NCBI GenBank assembly: GCA_002245135.1
Contig: NGBS01000293.1
Span: forward strand, 1-64,000
Direction: 5' to 3'
DNA from: Proteromonas lacertae
Taxonomy: Eukaryota; Sar; Bigyra; Opalinata; Proteromonadidae
Length of the DNA stretch: 64,000 nt
Part shown: positions 57,678-64,000 of the stretch, piece by piece
Layout: each line of letters begins with the position of its first letter
Position numbering within the stretch: the stretch's first letter is position 1
Notes under the pieces: generated by a model
The model's database searches: none
Seen by the model: the letters and a program-made list of their open reading frames with translations, nothing else
What the model was told of the DNA's origin: nothing
Program-made: the position numbers and the translations under genes

Positions 57678-60600
57678 ATGGAATCTAAGTATCTTTTTGA
57701 TTAATATTATGTTAGATATAATGATAGAAGTGAGGGCAAGTCATCTGATGATACTGGAAGTAAATTTGTAATCGAAGACTTGTTTGAAGAAGACGGAAAG
57801 AGTAATGATAATTTCGGTATAACAAGATCTAGAGCAGGTGGTGGTGATAGTAAATCAAATGATTTTAACAATAATAAATCCATCTCATCGTTTAAAGAAG
57901 GAGATAAAATCGAAGCCAGATATCATGGTGGTGCTAGATGGTTTAAAGGCGAGATAAGTCGAGATAATCGAGATGGAACATATGATATTCGATATGATGA
58001 TGGAGATCGAGAGAGTTATGTAAAATCAGATTGTATAAGAAAAATTGGAGGTGGTGATGACAGAGTTGTGCTACCTAGCAGCTCATCTTCTTCATTTAGA
58101 GAAGGTGATAAGATTGAAGCTCGATATCATGGTGGAGCCAGATGGTTTAAAGGCGAGATAAGTCGAGATAATCGAGATGGAACATATGATATTCGATATG
58201 ATGATGGAGATCGAGAGACGTTGATAACAAATCAGATTGTATAAGAAAAATTGGAGGTGGTAGTAGACAGAGTGTGCTACTAGCAGCTCATCTTCTTCAT
58301 TTAGAGAAGGTGATAAGATTGAAGCTCGATATCATGGTGGAGCCAGATGGTTTAAAGGCGAGATAAGTCGAGATAATCGAGATGGAACATATGATATTCG
58401 ATATGATGATGGAGATCGAGAGAGTTATGTAAAATCAGATTGTATAAGAAAAATAGTGATAAAGAAAAAACAAGTCATGAAAGATAAATGAAGCTCGATA
58501 TCATGGTGGAGCCAGATGGTTTAAAGGCGAGATAAGTCGAGATAATCGAGATGGAACATATGATATTCGATATGATGATGGAGATCGAGAGAGTTATGTA
58601 AAATCAGATTGTATAAGAAAAATAGGTGGATTAGAAGAAAAACCAACAAGTTCTTCATTGTTTAAAGAAGGTGATAAGATTGAAGCTCGATATCATGGTG
58701 GAGCCAGATGGTTTAAAGGCGAGATAAGTCGCCAAAATTTAGATGGAACATTCAACATAAGATATGATGATGGTGATGAAGAACGTGGAATAACAAAAGA
58801 CTTAATTCGAAAAGTGGGTGGTAGTAACACAACAGCTAGTACATCATCCTCTTCATTTAGAGAAGGTGATAAGATTGAAGCTCGATATCATGGTGGAGCC
58901 AGATGGTTTAAAGGCGAGATAAGTCGAGATAATCGAGATGGAACATATGATATTCGATATGATGATGGAGATCGAGAGAGTTATGTAAAATCAGATTGTA
59001 TAAGAAAGATTGGAGGTGGTGATAGTAATGAATCATCTACTTCGTCATTCCGAGAAGGAGATAAGATCGAAGCCAGATATCATGGTGGAGCCAGATGGTT
59101 TAAAGGCGAGATAAGTCGAGATAATCGAGATGGAACATATGATATTCGATATGATGATGGAGATCGAGAGAGTTATGTAAAATCAGATTGTATAAGAAAA
59201 ATAGGTGGATTAGAAGAAAAACCAACAAGTTCTTCATTGTTTAAAGAAGGTGATAAGATTGAAGCTCGATATCATGGTGGAGCCAGATGGTTTAAAGGCG
59301 AGATAAGTCGAGATAATCGAGATGGAACATATGATATTCGATATGATGATGGAGATCGAGAGAGTTATGTAAAATCAGATTGTATAAGAAAAATAGGTGG
59401 ATTAGAAGAAAAACCAACAAGTTCTTCATTGTTTAAAGAAGGTGATAAGATTGAAGCTCGATATCATGGTGGAGCCAGATGGTTTAAAGGCGAGATAAGT
59501 CGAGATAATCGAGATGGAACATATGATATTCGATATGATGATGGAGATCGAGAGAGTTATGTAAAATCAGATTGTATAAGAAAAATAGGTGGATTAGAAG
59601 AAAAACCAACAAGTTCTTCATTGTTTAAAGAAGGTGATAAGATTGAAGCTCGATATCATGGTGGAGCCAGATGGTTTAAAGGCGAGATAAGTCGAGATAA
59701 TCGAGATGGAACATATGATATTCGATATGATGATGGAGATCGAGAGAGTTATGTAAAATCAGATTGTATAAGAAAAATAGGTGGATTAGAAGAAAAACCA
59801 ACAAGTTCTTCATTGTTTAAAGAAGGTGATAAGATTGAAGCTCGATATCATGGTGGAGCCAGATGGTTTAAAGGCGAGATAAGTCGAGATAATCGAGATG
59901 GAACATATGATATTCGATATGATGATGGAGATCGAGAGAGTTATGTAAAATCAGATTGTATAAGAAAAATAGGTGGATTAGAAGAAAAACCAACAAGTTC
60001 TTCATTGTTTAAAGAAGGTGATAAGATTGAAGCTCGATATCATGGTGGAGCCAGATGGTTTAAAGGCGAGATAAGTCGAGATAATCGAGATGGAACATAT
60101 GATATTCGATATGATGATGGAGATCGAGAGAGTTATGTAAAATCAGATTGTATAAGAAAAATAGGTGGATTAGAAGAAAAACCAACAAGTTCTTCATTGT
60201 TTAAAGAAGGTGATAAGATTGAAGCTCGATATCATGGTGGAGCCAGATGGTTTAAAGGCGAGATAAGTCGAGATAATCGAGATGGAACATATGATATTCG
60301 ATATGATGATGGAGATCGAGAGAGTTATGTAAAATCAGATTGTATAAGAAAGATTGGAGGTGGTGATAGTAATGAATCATCTACTTCGTCATTCCGAGAA
60401 GGAGATAAGATCGAAGCCAGATATCATGGTGGAGCCAGATGGTTTAAAGGCGAGATAAGTCGAGATAATCGAGATGGAACATATGATATTCGATATGATG
60501 ATGGAGATCGAGAGAGTTATGTAAAATCAGATTGTATAAGAAAAATAGGTGGATTAGAAGAAAAACCAACAAGTTCTTCATTGTTTAAAGAAGGTGATAA

Positions 60601-63600
60601 GATTGAAGCTCGATATCATGGTGGAGCCAGATGGTTTAAAGGCGAGATAAGTCGAGATAATCGAGATGGAACATATGATATTCGATATGATGATGGAGAT
60701 CGAGAGAGTTATGTAAAATCAGATTGTATAAGAAAAATAGGTGGATTAGAAGAAAAACCAACAAGTTCTTCATTGTTTAAAGAAGGTGATAAAATCGAAG
60801 CCAGATATCATGGTGGTGCTAGATGGTTTAAAGGCGAGATAAGTCGCCAAAATTTAGATGGAACATTCAACATAAGATATGATGATGGTGATGAAGAACG
60901 TGGAATAACAAAAGACTTAATTCGAAAAGTGGGTGGTAGTAACACAACAGCTAGTACATCATCCTCTTCATCCTCTTCATTTAGAGAAGGTGATAAGATT
61001 GAAGCTCGATATCATGGTGGAGCCAGATGGTTTAAAGGCGAGATAAGTCGAGATAATCGAGATGGAACATATGATATTCGATATGATGATGGAGATCGAG
61101 AGAGTTATGTAAAATCAGATTGTATAAGAAAGATTGGAGGTGGTGATAGTAATGAATCATCTACTTCGTCATTCCGAGAAGGAGATAAGATCGAAGCCAG
61201 ATATCATGGTGGTGCTAGATGGTTTAAAGGCGAGATAAGTCGCCAAAATTTAGATGGAACATTCAACATAAGATATGATGATGGTGATGAAGAACGTGGA
61301 ATAACAAAAGACTTAATTCGAAAAGTGGGTGGTAGTAACACAACAGCTAGTACATCATCCTCTTCATCCTCTTCATTTAGAGAAGGTGATAAGATTGAAG
61401 CTCGATATCATGGTGGAGCCAGATGGTTTAAAGGCGAGATAAGTCGAGATAATCGAGATGGAACATATGATATTCGATATGATGATGGAGATCGAGAGAG
61501 TTATGTAAAATCAGATTGTATAAGAAAAATAGGTGGATTAGAAGAAAAACCAACAAGTTCTTCATTGTTTAAAGAAGGTGATAAGATTGAAGCTCGATAT
61601 CATGGTGGAGCCAGATGGTTTAAAGGCGAGATAAGTCGAGATAATCGAGATGGAACATATGATATTCGATATGATGATGGAGATCGAGAGAGTTATGTAA
61701 AATCAGATTGTATAAGAAAAATAGGTGGATTAGAAGAAAAACCAACAAGTTCTTCATTGTTTAAAGAAGGTGATAAGATTGAAGCTCGATATCATGGTGG
61801 AGCCAGATGGTTTAAAGGCGAGATAAGTCGAGATAATCGAGATGGAACATATGATATTCGATATGATGATGGAGATCGAGAGAGTTATGTAAAATCAGAT
61901 TGTATAAGAAAAATAGGTGGATTAGAAGAAAAACCAACAAGTTCTTCATTGTTTAAAGAAGGTGATAAGATTGAAGCTCGATATCATGGTGGAGCCAGAT
62001 GGTTTAAAGGCGAGATAAGTCGAGATAATCGAGATGGAACATATGATATTCGATATGATGATGGAGATCGAGAGAGTGGTGTTCAATCCAACTTTATTAA
62101 ATTAATTCAATCTTCTGCTAATAATATAATTCCGTCTTCATCTTTTAAAGAAGGAGATAAGATTGAAGCTCGATATCATGGTGGAGCCAGATGGTTTAAA
62201 GGCGAGATAAGTCGAGATAATCGAGATGGAACATATGATATTCGATATGATGATGGAGATAGAGAAAGTTATGTAAAAGCAGAGAATATTCGAAAAATTG
62301 GAGAAAACAGTAATACCACGACTTTCAAAGTGGGTGATAAAATCGAAGCTCGATATCATGGTGGAGCGAGATGGTTTAAAGGAGAGATAAGTCGAGATAA
62401 TTATGATGGAACTTATGATGTAAGATATGATGATGGTGATAGAGAAACAGCAGTAAAATATGATTGTATAAGAAAGATCGGAGGTGGATTAGATGAAAAA
62501 CCAACAACAACCTCTTCATCATTTAAAGAAGGAGATAAAATAGAAGCCAGATATCATGGTGGAGCCAGATGGTTTAAAGGCGAGATAAGTCGAGATAATC
62601 GAGATGGAACATATGATGTTAGATATGATGATGGAGATCGAGAGAGTTATGTAAAATCAGATTGTATAAGAAAAATAGGTGGATTAGAAGAAAAACCAAC
62701 AAGTTCTTCATTGTTTAAAGAAGGTGATAAGATTGAAGCTCGATATCATGGTGGAGCCAGATGGTTTAAAGGCGAGATAAGTCGAGATAATCGAGATGGA
62801 ACATATGATATTCGATATGATGATGGAGATCGAGAGAGTGGTGTTCAATCCAACTTTATTAAATTAATTCAATCTTCTGCTAATAATATAATTCCGTCTT
62901 CATCTTTTAAAGAAGGAGATAAGATCGAAGCCAGATATCATGGTGGAGCCAGATGGTTTAAAGGCGAGATAAGTCGAGATAATCGAGATGGAACATATGA
63001 TATTCGATATGATGATGGAGATAGAGAAAGTTATGTAAAAGCAGAGAATATTCGAAAAATTGGAGAAAACAGTAATACCACGACTTTCAAAGTGGGTGAT
63101 AAAATCGAAGCTCGATATCATGGTGGAGCCAGATGGTTTAAAGGAGAGATAAGTCGAGATAATTATGATGGAACTTATGATATTCGATATGATGATGGAG
63201 ATAGAGAAAGTTATGTAAAATCAGATTATATTCGAAAGATTGGAGGTGGATTAGATGAAAAATCTACATTATCATTGTCATCTACATCATTCAGAGAAGG
63301 TGATAAAGTTGAAGCGAGGTATAGAGGTGGTGCTAGATATTTCAAAGGAGAGATTACTAGAAAAAATTATGACGGAACTTACGATATTCGTTATGATGAT
63401 GGAGATAGAGAAAATAGTGTTAAACCTGAAAATATCAGAAAATTAGAAGGTATGACTGGTGTTGCTTCATTTAGAGAAGGAGATAAAATAGAAGCCAGAT
63501 ATCATGGTGGAGCAAGATGGTTTAAAGGAGAAATAAGTCGAGATAATCGAGATGGAACATATGATATTCGATATGATGATGGAGATAGAGAAAGTTATGT

Positions 63601-64000
63601 AAAATCTGAATGTATAAGAAGAATACAACAAAATGCAACTGTTGATAATTTCTCAGGTAATAATTACTCAACAACATTCCGTGAAGGAGATAAAATAGAA
63701 GCTCGATATCATGGTGGTGCTAAATGGTTTAAAGGAGAGATAACTAGAGATAATCGTGATGGAACTTATGATATTCGATATGATGATGGAGATAAAGAAA
63801 ACTATGTAAAAGCTGATTATATTAGAAAGGTTAGAAGTGTATCATTCATGATAGGACCTAAAGGTGCATTTTCAGAAGGACAAGAAGTCTTAGTGACATT
63901 AGGATCTAGAGAAACTACTGCAACAATAAAGAATGTAAATGGAGATGGAACATATGATATAAAGTTCTATGATGGAGAAGTGAAAAGATATGTAGATGAA
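57678..64000 (+). CDS. Giant Tudor-like repeat protein, 3' end outside window
   Basis: It starts MESK and, after a 27-nt intron (57689-57715), continues YNDRSEGKSSDDTGSKFVIE. From 57890 onward it is an array of about 31 units of the form EGDKIEARYHGGARWFKGEI...DGTYDIRYDDGDRE, each a ~40-residue Tudor/Agenet-like beta-barrel motif with a 10-25 residue linker, then a more divergent unit at the window edge. Conserved aromatics (Y, W, F, Y) could form a cage. There is no catalytic domain. Between 58215 and 58495 the frame is broken twice; downstream of about 58490 one open frame runs to the window edge. Repeats contain no Met in frame, so ATG-based calling misses them. Tudor domains bind methylated Lys/Arg or glycine-rich ligands; the ligand here is unknown. 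Confidence 0.8.
57890..63990 (+). repeat. Tandem array of ~192-nt Tudor-like units with higher-order structure
   Basis: The common unit is 192 nt (64 residues); consecutive copies at 59241, 59433, 59625 and onward keep that exact period and look identical. Linkers fall into types: GGLEEKPTSSSLFK, GGGDSNESSTSSFR, GGSNTTASTSSSSS, SGVQSNFIKLIQSSANNIIP and GENSNTTTFKV. A second unit type has ISRQNLDGTFNIRYDDGDEE. A compound block recurs with a 762-nt period (62078 and 62840). Units near the right end are more diverged, so homogenisation is strongest in the middle. Confidence 0.93.

Noticed and set aside
62138-63121. Two similar 73-residue minus-strand ORFs within the Tudor array
   Set aside because: They are antisense copies of repeated units; their similarity comes only from the repeat itself.
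1-64000. Ciliate with reassigned stop codons
   Set aside because: Glutamine is encoded by CAA/CAG throughout, and TAA, TAG and TGA all serve as natural ends of conserved genes; internal stops are explained by introns or small indels.

Overview
This is a very AT-rich (roughly three quarters A+T by eye) nuclear fragment of a microbial eukaryote. Genes lie close together on both strands and are cut by tiny GT-AG introns, mostly 26 to 45 nt. Intron ends are GTAT... and ...TAG, and the standard code fits: genes end in TAA, TAG and TGA, and glutamine is CAA/CAG. An XRP2/TBCC protein, an Sfi1-like centrin-binding protein and an EF-hand/coiled-coil protein suggest a ciliated or flagellated protist. 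Introns near 30 nt, a kinase with an HLDxSLEN loop and Tudor-like repeat arrays remind me of stramenopiles (for example the Blastocystis/opalinid side), but the lineage is not settled. I saw no rRNA, tRNA, CRISPR array or prokaryotic operon.

Left part (1-31 kb). It opens with the 3' part of an LRR gene, then a GATOR2 WDR24-like gene with broken frames, a spliced CI-2/eglin-type protease inhibitor, an eleven-exon ubiquitin hydrolase, a Kv-beta-like aldo-keto reductase, kinase relics, a frame-broken secreted repeat protein, a pseudokinase-LRR gene, a polyQ/P repeat protein, the Sfi1-like gene, two BTB genes, two members of a small unknown family and a TRAPPC11-like gene.

Middle (30-38 kb). A kinase with intact catalytic motifs, a small unknown gene, SRP54, an MPP6-like exosome cofactor, an XRP2-like gene and an LRR gene.

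Surface-antigen-like island (38-50.7 kb). Four full-length and one truncated intronless gene encode type I membrane proteins: signal peptide, beta-rich ectodomain, stalk, one TM helix and a short tail. They are mosaics. Long stretches are nearly identical between members and then switch abruptly. One 1.85-kb segmental duplication carries an entire ectodomain plus the 5' stub of the divergently transcribed pseudokinase-LRR gene, and joins it to a different TM and tail. This island is the best candidate for an undescribed system.

Right part (50.7-64 kb). An EF-hand coiled-coil gene, a WBP2-like GRAM gene, a MIF homologue, exportin-7 and the start of a very long gene with about 31 Tudor-like repeats of mostly 64 residues that runs off the window. 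That array has almost no methionine, so ATG-based ORF calling does not see it.

Two cautions. Several reading frames are broken by small indels, some of them at short homopolymers (WDR24-like, secreted repeat gene, one BTB gene, pseudokinase-LRR 2), and 58.2-58.5 kb looks like unpolished long-read sequence, so some 'pseudogenes' may be assembly errors. Gene models were spliced by hand and splice coordinates may be off by a few bases.
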